Shown here: positions 1-7,277 of the stretch, in pieces | Layout of the letters: every line of letters begins with the position of its first letter | Position numbering within the stretch: the stretch's first letter is position 1 | Source: Thermofilum sp. | GTDB taxonomy: Archaea > Thermoproteota > Thermoprotei > Thermofilales > Thermofilaceae | Direction: 5' to 3' | DNA: 15,827 nucleotides | Assembly (NCBI GenBank): GCA_020832965.1 | Contig: JAJHRM010000028.1 | Coordinates: forward strand, 1 to 15,827 | Notes under the pieces: model-generated | Told to the model about the DNA's origin: nothing | Databases searched by the model: none | Seen by the model: the letters and a program-made list of their open reading frames with translations, nothing else | Program-made: the position numbers and the translations under genes

Positions 1-22
1 TGAATATAATAAGTATGAAATT

Positions 23-1048
23 TCAAATAAAATCCTTTACTAAGATTATATTGATGTCGTTTCTACTTAACATTTTTAATAATTCTAACGTCTTTGTATC
101 ATAGACAAGAGCTACTATAGGTTTCTTTGCTAATAAAGCGAAAATCATAGCGTGATGTCTCATTGCTATCACATAGTTTAAATAGTTAAATAAGCAAAGA
201 ATCTCCTTAGGATTCAATTCTTCATTAATGATTATAAGGTTAGGGATCTTTTTCTTAAGCTCGAATGCAATAAGCAAATCATTATCAAAGAACCTATCCT
301 TAAAACTTCCAAAACCAAATGGTATGAAAACTATCTTATCAAACCCCTTCTTCATAAAATCTCGTACAAGCTTAACTACGTAGCTAACAACCTTTTCATT
401 GGTCATACCGTCGAGAGTTCTAAGATTAACTCCCAGAACTTTACCCTCACGAATACCATATTTAATAGCCAGCTCTCTACACTCGCTAGGATTAGGTAGT
501 CTAATCCTGAATGCAAGGTCCTCTTCTATGGTGAGAGGTCTTCTCACGCCCGTAAGTCGTAAAACCGCGAAGGAATACTTGTCCCTGACGCTAATGTATG
601 AGACCTTAGAAAGAGCTAGCCTAACTAGAAGCCCTGTAAATCCCTTAAAGGCCATGGGACTCTCAGATATTACTGGTCTACCATTCCATTCGTAAGGATA
701 AACACCAACCCCTCTGAAAATCACTACTTTACCTAATAGTTTAGCAAGTAATGCTAAGAGAGCCATTCTTCTCCACGTGGCATAACCATATCTACCACCA
801 CCTGCAAAAACTAATATATGAGATTCTAGAAAATGCCTCCAAAAGCTTAAAGAGGTTAGTCTCTCTTTAATAGCTTTGACTCTATGAAGCTTTGTTGAAC
901 GTCTTGGATTGCTAGATAAAATTATGAATTCCACATTGTTAAAAATTTTAAACTCCTCCATCAATGCTGATAATATTGCCTCATCTCCAACATTGCCATA
1001 CCCAAAATAACCGTGAATGAGTATTTTTATGTTATAATCTCGTACCAT
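23..1048 (-). CDS. Polysaccharide pyruvyl transferase family protein (CsaB/WcaK-like)
   Basis: 341 residues, a normal length for this family, which transfers a ketal-linked pyruvate from phosphoenolpyruvate to a sugar of a cell-surface polymer. The N-terminus has the family signature HGYFGYGNVGDEAIL (about residues 12-26); a GGGRYGYATWRR stretch followed by GKVVIFRGVGVYP (about 82-118) matches the usual GGG...GQGIGP region; and near the C-terminus AMRHHAMIFALLAKKPIVAL corresponds to the conserved SMRxHxxIFA motif. No signal peptide or membrane helix is seen, so it is probably cytosolic. The ATG at 1048 lies inside the gene upstream (22-base overlap), suggesting translational coupling, and it sits in a 12-base palindrome GTACCATGGTAC. 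It is the last gene of the run in this window. DNA is AT-rich. The family is confident; the acceptor sugar is unknown. Confidence 0.88.
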   Translation of the reverse strand: MVRDYNIKILIHGYFGYGNVGDEAILSALMEEFKIFNNVEFIILSSNPRRSTKLHRVKAIKERLTSLSFWRHFLESHILVFAGGGRYGYATWRRMALLALLAKLLGKVVIFRGVGVYPYEWNGRPVISESPMAFKGFTGLLVRLALSKVSYISVRDKYSFAVLRLTGVRRPLTIEEDLAFRIRLPNPSECRELAIKYGIREGKVLGVNLRTLDGMTNEKVVSYVVKLVRDFMKKGFDKIVFIPFGFGSFKDRFFDNDLLIAFELKKKIPNLIIINEELNPKEILCLFNYLNYVIAMRHHAMIFALLAKKPIVALVYDTKTLELLKMLSRNDINIILVKDFI

Positions 1049-1875
1049 GGTACAATAACTAATTGAGGTAACAAGAAATCTTTATGAAAATAAAACCCAA
1101 ATTCTCCTAACAATTCGCCGTGAATGCCTGTAACTATGATTTTATCAAAATCATGGTGCATCTTAGCATATTCAACTAGCTCTTTAATGTATTTAAGAGA
1201 GAGAATCATATCAAGATAATATGCTCTTAATACTCTCTTTTTAGGGATTCTTAGTTTCTTTAGCGCATTATTTACTATATCCCCTGGAACCATTTCATGC
1301 ACAGCCACGTAGCGATATAATTTTAGCGATAACTCAATGTCCGAAAGCCAAGGAAAATGAGGTTGTGCATATATTACTATGCACCGCTTAGAAAGTCCAT
1401 GGACAAAAATGTACTTATTGATGTAATATGAGGGCGTGGTATTGAGAGGATTATGATACCGTATTAAGATAGCATTATTTAGATTGCTAAATAACTTTAA
1501 AGTATTATGAACTCCTACATTTAGATATGGATAAAAAACTTTCACATCAATACGATCAAGAATCTTCGGTAGCCATTTTAGGCTATACATATTTGGTGCA
1601 ATAACACTTTCTAGCCTTCCTGAAATATCTATGTGTTTTAATGTCTCTTGGAAAACATCGAAACGCGCACTTAACATCATTACTACTAGGAAGTTTTTAT
1701 TGCTTTCAAATAACATAAGTAGTTTATTGATCAATGAGGGTGTTACATTTAACTGATAAATAGTGATGATCAAAGGTGATATAACCCTTCTTAATAAAAT
1801 TTCTTTGAGTGTTTCATCGATACCATATTTCATTTCTAGAGATATTTGTTTTATTTTTTTAACAACGTCTTCCAT
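1027..1875 (-). CDS. Degenerate sulfatase/alkaline-phosphatase-superfamily-like protein, probably lacking metal ligands
   Basis: 282 residues. The layout resembles archaeal sulfatase-like proteins often found in glycan loci: VVMMLSARFDVF (64-75) lines up with the usual V-V-x-L-D-x-x-R-Y-D-x-F; MYSLKW (96-101) with the S-x-T-x-E-W nucleophile region; IYAQPHFPWL (168-177) with the xxQPHxPY segment; and VTGIHGELLGEFG (248-260) with V-T-x-D-H-G-E-x-x-G-E. The Asp of the first motif falls on Leu68 and the Asp of DHG is Ile251, so two metal-binding acids are missing while His252 and the fold-defining stretches remain. I infer a non-catalytic or changed-function member; the family call rests on remembered motifs only. 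There is no signal peptide. The start at 1875 has a strong GGAGGAG site and overlaps the upstream kinase-like gene by 25 bases. Confidence 0.6.
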   Translation of the reverse strand: MEDVVKKIKQISLEMKYGIDETLKEILLRRVISPLIITIYQLNVTPSLINKLLMLFESNKNFLVVMMLSARFDVFQETLKHIDISGRLESVIAPNMYSLKWLPKILDRIDVKVFYPYLNVGVHNTLKLFSNLNNAILIRYHNPLNTTPSYYINKYIFVHGLSKRCIVIYAQPHFPWLSDIELSLKLYRYVAVHEMVPGDIVNNALKKLRIPKKRVLRAYYLDMILSLKYIKELVEYAKMHHDFDKIIVTGIHGELLGEFGFYFHKDFLLPQLVIVPWYEIIT

Positions 1876-2540
1876 AATATCTCCTCCACAGTCTTAACCG
1901 TCTTCCCTATATCTTGATGCGTTGTGTCTATTGTGATATACTTATGAGAAAATATTTCACACAAATGAGGAAGTATTCTTCTTTGCAAATTCACATATTT
2001 CTTCTGAGGATCCCCATATCCTCTTGTAAACCACCTTTTTAAGATTGTGCCTTCTTCTGCATCTAAAAAAATCGTTATCTCTGGTCTCAGCTTCAGATTA
2101 AAGGCATACAAGATTTTAAGAGGAATTCCTAAGGATGCCTTAAGATCTCTCCATGACAATAAATAATCAAGAAATGTTGAAGTAATATATTCTTCACTAA
2201 TAATAATAAAGCCAATCTTTTTCAATAATGACAGAATAAAAAGCTTAAACAGTAAATAAAACATTGCATCAAAATAAGCTGATAGAATTGCCAAAGCTCT
2301 TGCAACTTCCTTTAATCCTAATACCGTAGGAATAGCGTACCACGGTGCAAAATTCTTAGGAGCTTTAACCAATCTTGCTATAAAAATCCATATGATATAT
2401 GAAAAGCCATGATAAGATTTTATGAGTACTGTTATTATAGCAAACTTTCTCTGTCTTAATCCCCAAGCTAAATGTTTAATAATAGTGGTTTTACCAACAC
2501 CTACAGGTCCTAAAAATGCTATAAATACACCCTTTCTCAA
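1851..2540 (-). CDS. Thymidylate-kinase-like P-loop kinase
   Basis: 229 residues. A clear Walker A motif GPVGVGKTT (11-19) opens the protein. The order of elements then matches the thymidylate kinase fold: an ISEEYITSTF segment where dTMP kinases carry DR(Y/H)xxS, and ITIFLDAEEGTILKRWFTRG, like the L-D-x-x-x-E-x-x-x-x-R-x-x-x-R of TMP kinases, with a lid-like basic stretch after it. The canonical DR is replaced by EE, and long hydrophobic segments in the middle (about 48-105) are unusual, so the substrate is probably not dTMP; a lipid, sugar or nucleoside phosphate is possible. The start is TTG at 2540, the only plausible in-frame start after an upstream stop. It follows the GT4 stop by 19 bases and overlaps the next gene by 25. 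Confidence 0.7.
   Translation of the reverse strand: MRKGVFIAFLGPVGVGKTTIIKHLAWGLRQRKFAIITVLIKSYHGFSYIIWIFIARLVKAPKNFAPWYAIPTVLGLKEVARALAILSAYFDAMFYLLFKLFILSLLKKIGFIIISEEYITSTFLDYLLSWRDLKASLGIPLKILYAFNLKLRPEITIFLDAEEGTILKRWFTRGYGDPQKKYVNLQRRILPHLCEIFSHKYITIDTTHQDIGKTVKTVEEILWKTLLKK
1881..1887 (-). promoter_or_regulatory. Strong Shine-Dalgarno site GGAGGAG for the gene starting at 1875
   Basis: The minus strand reads GGAGGAG, five bases before the ATG at 1875. It lies inside the 3' end of the upstream kinase-like gene, so it fixes the start of the sulfatase-like protein and lets it be translated despite the 25-base overlap. Confidence 0.7.
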
Positions 2541-2559
2541 GATTACCCAACCTATAAGC

Positions 2560-3675
2560 CTAAGATAGCTGCTTTAACAAGTCAATAAACCCGTTTAAAA
2601 TCTTCATCATATCATGATTCTCTCTAACATACTTATAACCCTCCTCGCCGAGCCCCCTCCACCTATCGCCTTCAAGGAGCCACTTAAGCCCCTCTGCGAA
2701 GTCATCCCTCCTAGCCCAGTAGCCGAACCTCTCCGTTAAGCCGCCGGGGTTCACGGAGCTCAGTAGCGCGCACTTATGCGCTAGAGCCTCCAGCATCGCT
2801 ATCGGCAACCCCTCCCTGATGCTCGGCAACACCATTATCCAGCACCTACTGAGTATGCTCCTCTTCTCCTCCTCGCTCACGAAGCCCTTAATCTCCAAGT
2901 TGGGTAGCCCAGCGTACTTGCCGGCTATCTCTTTATACCTATCCTCGTAGAGCACGTTAGGCCTGCCCATTGCTATGAAGCGCACCTCCGGGAACTGCTT
3001 CGCCAGCTCGAAGAAGAGCCAGTACCTTTTCTGAGGGTCCATCCTGGCCAAGTAGCAGACCGAGGGCTCCTCGCCCTTCTCTAAGTCCTTCCCCTCGGGT
3101 ATGGGATCCACGGGGTTCGGGAGGTAGACCACCCTGCCCGGGTCGACACCGTACAGCCGCCTCAGCTTGTCTGCATAGTACCTCGCCTGGCTCAGCACTA
3201 AGTCAGCCCTCCTGTAGGCCATGCCGAAGACTATTTTGTTCGCCCAAAACCTGGCCTTGGAGATCCTATAGTTCGGGTCTACGGAGCCAAGCAGTTGGTA
3301 GTCGGACCAGTCGAAGGGGTCCTGGGCCCAGACGACGTGTTTCGCGCTGTGCGCAAGAATTTCGGCGATCAAGGTTTCGACCATAGCCTCGATCGATATG
3401 AAGATATCCGCCTTCACCCGCCTGACCAGCCTAGCGAAACCGTAGTAATCGCGCAGGTGACGAACCACAGACTTGGTCTCGAAAGCGTACGGGTACGTGA
3501 TCACCTCGATTCCGTCAACGCTGTACTTCTCGGGGCACCCGGGATCCCTCCAAGCGAGCACCGTGACCTCGAAGCCTCGCTTAGCGAGCTCGCGGCCGAC
3601 GAGCCTGACGAGCCACCCGAAGCCGCCCCGCCTTTTCTCCGTGAAAGTCTCGCTAACGATGAAAGCGACCCTCAT
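2560..3675 (-). CDS. Glycosyltransferase family 4 (GT-B fold)
   Basis: 371 residues from the ATG at 3675; a GTG three codons upstream (3684) is possible, but its GGTG looks better placed as the ribosome binding site of the ATG. GT4 enzymes transfer a sugar from an NDP-sugar with retention. Visible marks are an N-terminal Rossmann start MRVAFIVSETFTEKRRGGFG, the donor-binding region CYLARMDPQKR (about 207-217) and the EX7E pair in REGLPIAMLEAL (E288, E296). There is no membrane helix; it probably works on the inner face of the membrane. It starts 18 bases after the stop of the preceding GT4. Base composition changes sharply near 2645: the body is GC-rich, while the last ~28 codons are AT-rich like the genes that follow, suggesting a recombination joint inside the gene. 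Confidence 0.88.
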   Translation of the reverse strand: MRVAFIVSETFTEKRRGGFGWLVRLVGRELAKRGFEVTVLAWRDPGCPEKYSVDGIEVITYPYAFETKSVVRHLRDYYGFARLVRRVKADIFISIEAMVETLIAEILAHSAKHVVWAQDPFDWSDYQLLGSVDPNYRISKARFWANKIVFGMAYRRADLVLSQARYYADKLRRLYGVDPGRVVYLPNPVDPIPEGKDLEKGEEPSVCYLARMDPQKRYWLFFELAKQFPEVRFIAMGRPNVLYEDRYKEIAGKYAGLPNLEIKGFVSEEEKRSILSRCWIMVLPSIREGLPIAMLEALAHKCALLSSVNPGGLTERFGYWARRDDFAEGLKWLLEGDRWRGLGEEGYKYVRENHDMMKILNGFIDLLKQLS

Positions 3676-3693
3676 TCCGAGCACCCGACACGC

Positions 3694-4908
3694 TTACCGA
3701 TCGCTCAGTAGGGATTCGAAAAGTCCTATTATATCGTTTCCGATCTTCTCCGCGTCGAACAGCTTGAGCGCGCGCTCCCTCAGCTTCGCGCCAACCTCGA
3801 GGACGCGTTCGCGCGGCTGCGACGCGAGCGCCTCCACCCTCTCTGCGAGCTCCTCCGCGCTCCCCGGCGTGAAGAGGTACTCCTCGGCGGGCGTGCCCTC
3901 GACGATCTCCGGGACGCCGCCCACCCTCGAGGCCACGGGCACTGTGCCCAGGAGCGCGGACTCCACGACCGCGTACGGCAGCGGCTCCCCCCAGGTCGAG
4001 GGGAAGAGCAGGCCCCAGGCGCGCTCGTGCAGCTTCAAGTACTCGCTGTATGGCAGCCTGCCCAAGACAACCAAGCGACCACAGATTTTTTGGGAAAGGT
4101 TTTCTAATATTAATCTTTCCGGAAATGCTACATCGCGTCCATAAGTTACAAAAATCCTAAGTTCACTATTCTTTTTTAATAATATCTTAGTTAGTAACTT
4201 CAAGAAAATATGAAATCCTTTAACATAACTTCCTCCGCCGGGGTATATAAATAAAGGTATTTCATCAGCTTTCTTAGCAATAATCGGCAAATTAGGAGGA
4301 GGATTATAAATTATAACAGCCTTATTTCTAAGCCAAGGTAAATGATATGTCATAATTTCGTATTGTCTTCGAGATACACAGATAACTTTATCAGCATATC
4401 TAAGAGCATAACTATTTAGGAAATTTAAATAATGTCCAAAACCTATTAACACACTTTTTACCAAACTCCTGCGCTCTCTCAGCTCAACGGTAACATCCGT
4501 GATCATATTCGGCTCTTGATCGGCTAGAATAACCGACGTGAAAGTGAGCGCCTGATAATTGTGCAAGTGCAACACAACTTTGATGCTAGGCTTCGCGAGC
4601 TTGGCTGCAATCGCTAAAGGCATAAGAGTGTGCGACGGGATGTACACGACGTCGGCGCGCTCGAGGAGCCTCCAGACGTGCCGCGCGCCGGCAAGGAGGC
4701 GGAGCCACTCGTCCGGCTTATACCTCGACCTGAGCGCGTTCCACTGCAGGTAGCGCACTTGCCTGAGGACAGCGGGCTCGGGCCTCGCCGTGCCCGACAC
4801 GACGCTGACATCGAAGTGCCGCGACAGGAGCCCCACGACGAGGTGAGTGGCCAGCTCCGCCCCACCTCCCTCGGGCCAGAACAGCTTCGTGAATACGAGA
4901 ACCTTCAT
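3694..4908 (-). CDS. Glycosyltransferase family 4, tandem paralogue with mosaic DNA composition
   Basis: 404 residues from the ATG at 4908. The frame stays open upstream to 5019, but those 37 codons look non-coding, align with nothing in the paralogue, and run out of frame over a relic of another gene. The chosen start gives MKVLVFTKLFWPEGGGAELA, matching the paralogue at 5074-6288 (KVLVLTKFFWPEGGGAELA). GT4 marks: GGG loop near residues 14-16, HLHNYQ, and EX7E in GEPLPYAVVES (E308, E316). The two paralogues are very alike in residues 1-160 and from about 290 onwards, and less alike between. DNA is GC-rich at both ends, but 4075-4465 (residues ~148-278) is markedly AT-rich. An ATGA overlap joins it to the relic of a beta-propeller gene. 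The sugar donor cannot be deduced. Confidence 0.88.
   Translation of the reverse strand: MKVLVFTKLFWPEGGGAELATHLVVGLLSRHFDVSVVSGTARPEPAVLRQVRYLQWNALRSRYKPDEWLRLLAGARHVWRLLERADVVYIPSHTLMPLAIAAKLAKPSIKVVLHLHNYQALTFTSVILADQEPNMITDVTVELRERRSLVKSVLIGFGHYLNFLNSYALRYADKVICVSRRQYEIMTYHLPWLRNKAVIIYNPPPNLPIIAKKADEIPLFIYPGGGSYVKGFHIFLKLLTKILLKKNSELRIFVTYGRDVAFPERLILENLSQKICGRLVVLGRLPYSEYLKLHERAWGLLFPSTWGEPLPYAVVESALLGTVPVASRVGGVPEIVEGTPAEEYLFTPGSAEELAERVEALASQPRERVLEVGAKLRERALKLFDAEKIGNDIIGLFESLLSDR
4075..4465. other. AT-rich segment inside a GC-rich GT4 gene
   Basis: By eye the sequence switches from GC-rich to AT-rich around 4075 and back around 4465, without breaking the reading frame or the GT4 fold. 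The segment covers the end of the N-terminal domain and the start of the donor-binding domain. The paralogue at 5074-6288 shows no such switch. Edges are approximate; no windowed GC was calculated. Confidence 0.65.
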
Positions 4909-4994
4909 GCTCGCGCAAGCCTCTTGAGGAGGAAGAGAGAGCCCCTCACCTTGTCGAGGTGCGCACCGTAGGGTCTCAGGAGCGGCTGCGTGCG
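4905..4994 (-). pseudogene. 3' relic of a second Asp-box beta-propeller gene
   Basis: A 29-codon open stretch begins just after an in-frame TAG (4995-4997) and ends in a TGA (4905-4907) that overlaps the GT4 start as ATGA. It has no start codon of its own. Its peptide contains YGAHLDKVRGSLFLLKR, which aligns without gaps to YRAYLDRLKGLAFTIKR at the C-terminus of the intact propeller protein encoded at 6270-7211; counting from the preceding Pro, 10 of 23 positions are identical and several others conservative. The intact gene also meets a GT4 through ATGA (6270-6273). This is best read as what remains of a duplicated propeller gene whose 5' part was deleted. The 76 bases between it and the upstream GT4 stop (5074) contain nothing else I can name. 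Confidence 0.75.
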
Positions 4995-5073
4995 CTAGTC
5001 TCGGATGCACAACATGCATTAGAAATGCTTGGGAACGGGCTACGAAGTTTCTTCGAAGAGCGCTCTCCTAAGC

Positions 5074-6288
5074 TCACGAAAATGCCTCCATCAGTTTCTT
5101 TTCTATGGTTTTCGAGTCAAACTTCTTTAGCGCGGCTTCTCTAAGCTTGGATCCCGCATCAGCTATGTTATCCCTTGATTGCGATAAGAGAGACTCTATC
5201 TTATCTACAAACTCCTCAACGTCGCTAGGAGTGAACAAGTACTCCTCCGCTGGAGAACCCTCGACGATCTCAGGCACTCCTCCGACTCTAGCGGCTACAG
5301 GAATAGTGCCCATCAACATGGACTCGACGACCGCGTAGGGTAACGGCTCCTCACATATTGAAGGAAATAGCAGGCTCCAAGCGCTTTCATGTAACTTCAG
5401 GTACTCCTCGTGCGGCATTCTGCTCAAGAATATGAGCTTGTCACCAAGCTTTTTACGAAGGCTTCTCAGTCGCAGGCCTTCTTGCGGCGAAGCCCTGCGC
5501 CCACCGATCACGTAGGCCTTGCAATCGTACCTCTTCAAAACCCTGACCAGCGCCTCTGCGACCACGTGGAAACCCTTAATGTAGCTCTCCCCGCCAGAAT
5601 ATATTAATGTGGGCTCTCGGCTGACCTTTTTGCCGATGTTCGGCAAAGGCGGCGGCAGGTTGTAGACGACCACAGCCTTCCCCCTCAGCTCAGGCAAGTA
5701 CCTCAATAGAATTTCGCACTGTCTCTGCGATACACAGATGACACTGTCCGCAGACGTGATGGCAAGTCTCTCAATGTAGTTCACGTAGTGCCCGAGACCA
5801 GCTAATAGCGCCCTCAACAAGCTCCCATGCTCCCGATACTCGACGATAGCATCCGTGGCCGCGTCAGGCCCTCTGCCCGCTAAGACGATCGAAGTGTACG
5901 TGAGCACTTGGAAGTTGTGTAAGTGCAACACCACCTTGACGCTTGGTTTCACGAGCTTTGCGACCATTGCCATAGGAATAAGCGTGTGCGAGGGTATATA
6001 GACGACATCCGCCTTTTCGACCAGTTTTATGAATTGTCGCGTGTTGGCGAGCAGCCTCAGCCATTCCACAGGCTTGTACTTGGACTCCAAGGCGCTCCAG
6101 TAAATATAGTTGACAGCCTCCAGCACGTCGGGCTTCGGCCTCCTAGTACCCGAGATGACGACAACGTCAAAGCTCTTTGAGAGGACCTCTTTGACTATGA
6201 GGTACGTTGCGAGCTCCGCGCCTCCTCCCTCGGGCCAAAAAAACTTCGTTAACACAAGAACCTTGAGCCTCATGGTTTGAGAATCCAT
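5074..6288 (-). CDS. Glycosyltransferase family 4, tandem paralogue
   Basis: 404 residues from the ATG at 6288, or 399 from the ATG at 6273. The upstream ATG has a well-spaced AGAGGA site; the second ATG overlaps the preceding stop as ATGA and matches the paralogue's start, so both are credible. GT4 features, numbered from the second start: the N-terminal GGG loop in WPEGGGAELA, a central HLHNFQ, and EX7E in EEPLPYAVVES (E309, E317). The C-terminal GGVPEIVEG and AEEYLFTP segments are nearly identical to the paralogue at 3694-4908, so the two arose by tandem duplication and probably use related donors or acceptors. It is soluble, with no membrane helix. DNA is moderately GC-rich throughout, unlike the mosaic paralogue. 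It is coupled to the propeller gene just upstream. Confidence 0.9.
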   Translation of the reverse strand: MDSQTMRLKVLVLTKFFWPEGGGAELATYLIVKEVLSKSFDVVVISGTRRPKPDVLEAVNYIYWSALESKYKPVEWLRLLANTRQFIKLVEKADVVYIPSHTLIPMAMVAKLVKPSVKVVLHLHNFQVLTYTSIVLAGRGPDAATDAIVEYREHGSLLRALLAGLGHYVNYIERLAITSADSVICVSQRQCEILLRYLPELRGKAVVVYNLPPPLPNIGKKVSREPTLIYSGGESYIKGFHVVAEALVRVLKRYDCKAYVIGGRRASPQEGLRLRSLRKKLGDKLIFLSRMPHEEYLKLHESAWSLLFPSICEEPLPYAVVESMLMGTIPVAARVGGVPEIVEGSPAEEYLFTPSDVEEFVDKIESLLSQSRDNIADAGSKLREAALKKFDSKTIEKKLMEAFS

Positions 6289-7211
6289 TTGATCCTCTTG
6301 ATCGTAAATGCCAGCCCTTTCAACCTATCCAAGTACGCCCGATAGAGGGTGAGGAAGGGCTTCTCCTCAAAAGCCCTCTCGACATCCCCGAGCTCGAAGA
6401 CTAGGATCTCTTTACCCGTCACCGCCACGACCTTCTCCTTCCACGGCTCGACGTCGACGAAGTGGTTGTACTCAAGTGTGGAGCTATTGAGGTATAGCAA
6501 GTGCCAATGCCTTAGATCCCTCGAGACGACGATGGCTGTCGGACAGCCCAAGCAACCAATGTAGTAGTCGCCCAACTTCTTCAGCGATGCAAACTGGGCT
6601 CTTCTGTGGCTAAGAGATTTCAGGAACACAAAGCTCCACTCATTGCGCTCGATGTCATAGACGCCGACGCCGCCCTTGGCAATGCCGCTATCGAAGCCGA
6701 AGACGATCTTATCGCCGTCAACAAGAACTGGGACGAACTGCCACGGGCCCTTGTAGAGGGGTCTCCACATGTGACCGTAGTCCTGCGAGACCGCAACCCT
6801 GACGACATTGCCGTCGCCGAGTGTCGCAATCAAGAGACGCCTGCTCTCATCGAACGCCAGATGGTGGAAGTGCTTCGACCATGGATCTATATCCACGTTA
6901 GTTGAGACCTTCCTGAAGCTCTCAAGGTCTTCAGTGGCGTAAATGCCCGTGGGACTTTCGCCGTACTCCTGGACGAAAACCCGCCCGTCCCCCTCGCAGG
7001 CGTGCCAGAACCAGTTGCCCGGCCTCGCCCTGAGGACCGGCTTGGCCTCGTTGCCCGAGACGAGGTACAGGACCTCGCCGCTCGAGACCAGCAAGCCCTC
7101 GCGCGAGCCCCACACCAGCGCGCAGGGGCTCCCGCGCAGCAAGGCCACGCTCTCCACGCAGCCATCTTTAAACACGGAAACCCTGCAGGTGCCCGCGTCC
7201 TTGATCGTCAC
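6270..7211 (-). CDS. Asp-box (BNR/sialidase-like) beta-propeller protein
   Basis: 313 residues. A textbook Asp-box S-x-D-x-G-x-x-W is present as SQDYGHMW (142-149), with degenerate copies ATEDLESFRKV (92-102) and SRDLRHWHLL (230-239), spaced as propeller blades would be. HFHHLAFDESRRLLIATLGD (114-133) resembles a conserved segment of uncharacterised sialidase-like propellers I recall from glycan clusters. There is no secretion signal and no recognised catalytic set, so a cytosolic binding or accessory role seems more likely than hydrolysis. The GTG at 7211 has a GAGGG about ten bases upstream; the frame is open for 18 further codons back to the TAG of the methyltransferase gene, but only CTG could start there. 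Its stop overlaps the GT4 start as ATGA, and a relic of a second copy stands before the other GT4. Confidence 0.75.
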   Translation of the reverse strand: MTIKDAGTCRVSVFKDGCVESVALLRGSPCALVWGSREGLLVSSGEVLYLVSGNEAKPVLRARPGNWFWHACEGDGRVFVQEYGESPTGIYATEDLESFRKVSTNVDIDPWSKHFHHLAFDESRRLLIATLGDGNVVRVAVSQDYGHMWRPLYKGPWQFVPVLVDGDKIVFGFDSGIAKGGVGVYDIERNEWSFVFLKSLSHRRAQFASLKKLGDYYIGCLGCPTAIVVSRDLRHWHLLYLNSSTLEYNHFVDVEPWKEKVVAVTGKEILVFELGDVERAFEEKPFLTLYRAYLDRLKGLAFTIKRIKWILKP

Positions 7212-7241
7212 GTACGCTGTGCCCTCGACGACTTTGACGCT

Positions 7242-7277
7242 CGTCGCCGCTACCGGGAGCCTCAGCTAAACCACCTT
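7242..7277. repeat. 36-bp direct repeat, copy A (methyltransferase/propeller junction)
   Basis: Matches 8896-8931 at 34 of 36 positions (differences at 7252/8906 and 7265/8919). It spans the last three codons and the stop of the methyltransferase gene and the untranslated or N-terminal codons before the propeller start. The match ends abruptly on both sides. Confidence 0.85.

Noticed and set aside
1042..1053. 12-base palindrome GTACCATGGTAC over the pyruvyl transferase start as an operator
   Set aside because: It lies inside coding sequence of the upstream gene with no promoter nearby, and a single short palindrome is not enough evidence for a regulatory site.
3295..3711. Plus-strand open frames opposite the GC-rich GT4, propeller and methyltransferase genes (e.g. 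3295-3711, 4630-4971, 7002-7514)
   Set aside because: They lie antisense to convincing genes, have biased low-complexity composition and no recognisable domain; long antisense frames are expected in GC-rich coding DNA.
4909..5019. N-terminal extension of the GT4 to 5019 (37 extra codons)
   Set aside because: The extension has no similarity to the paralogue, the GT4 fold begins exactly at the ATG at 4908, and the bases are better explained as the propeller relic in another frame.
5041..5070. RALFEE peptide upstream of the propeller relic, resembling ERAFEEKPF of the intact propeller
   Set aside because: The resemblance is about six residues in a different frame and at the wrong distance; it could be chance, so it was not added to the relic.
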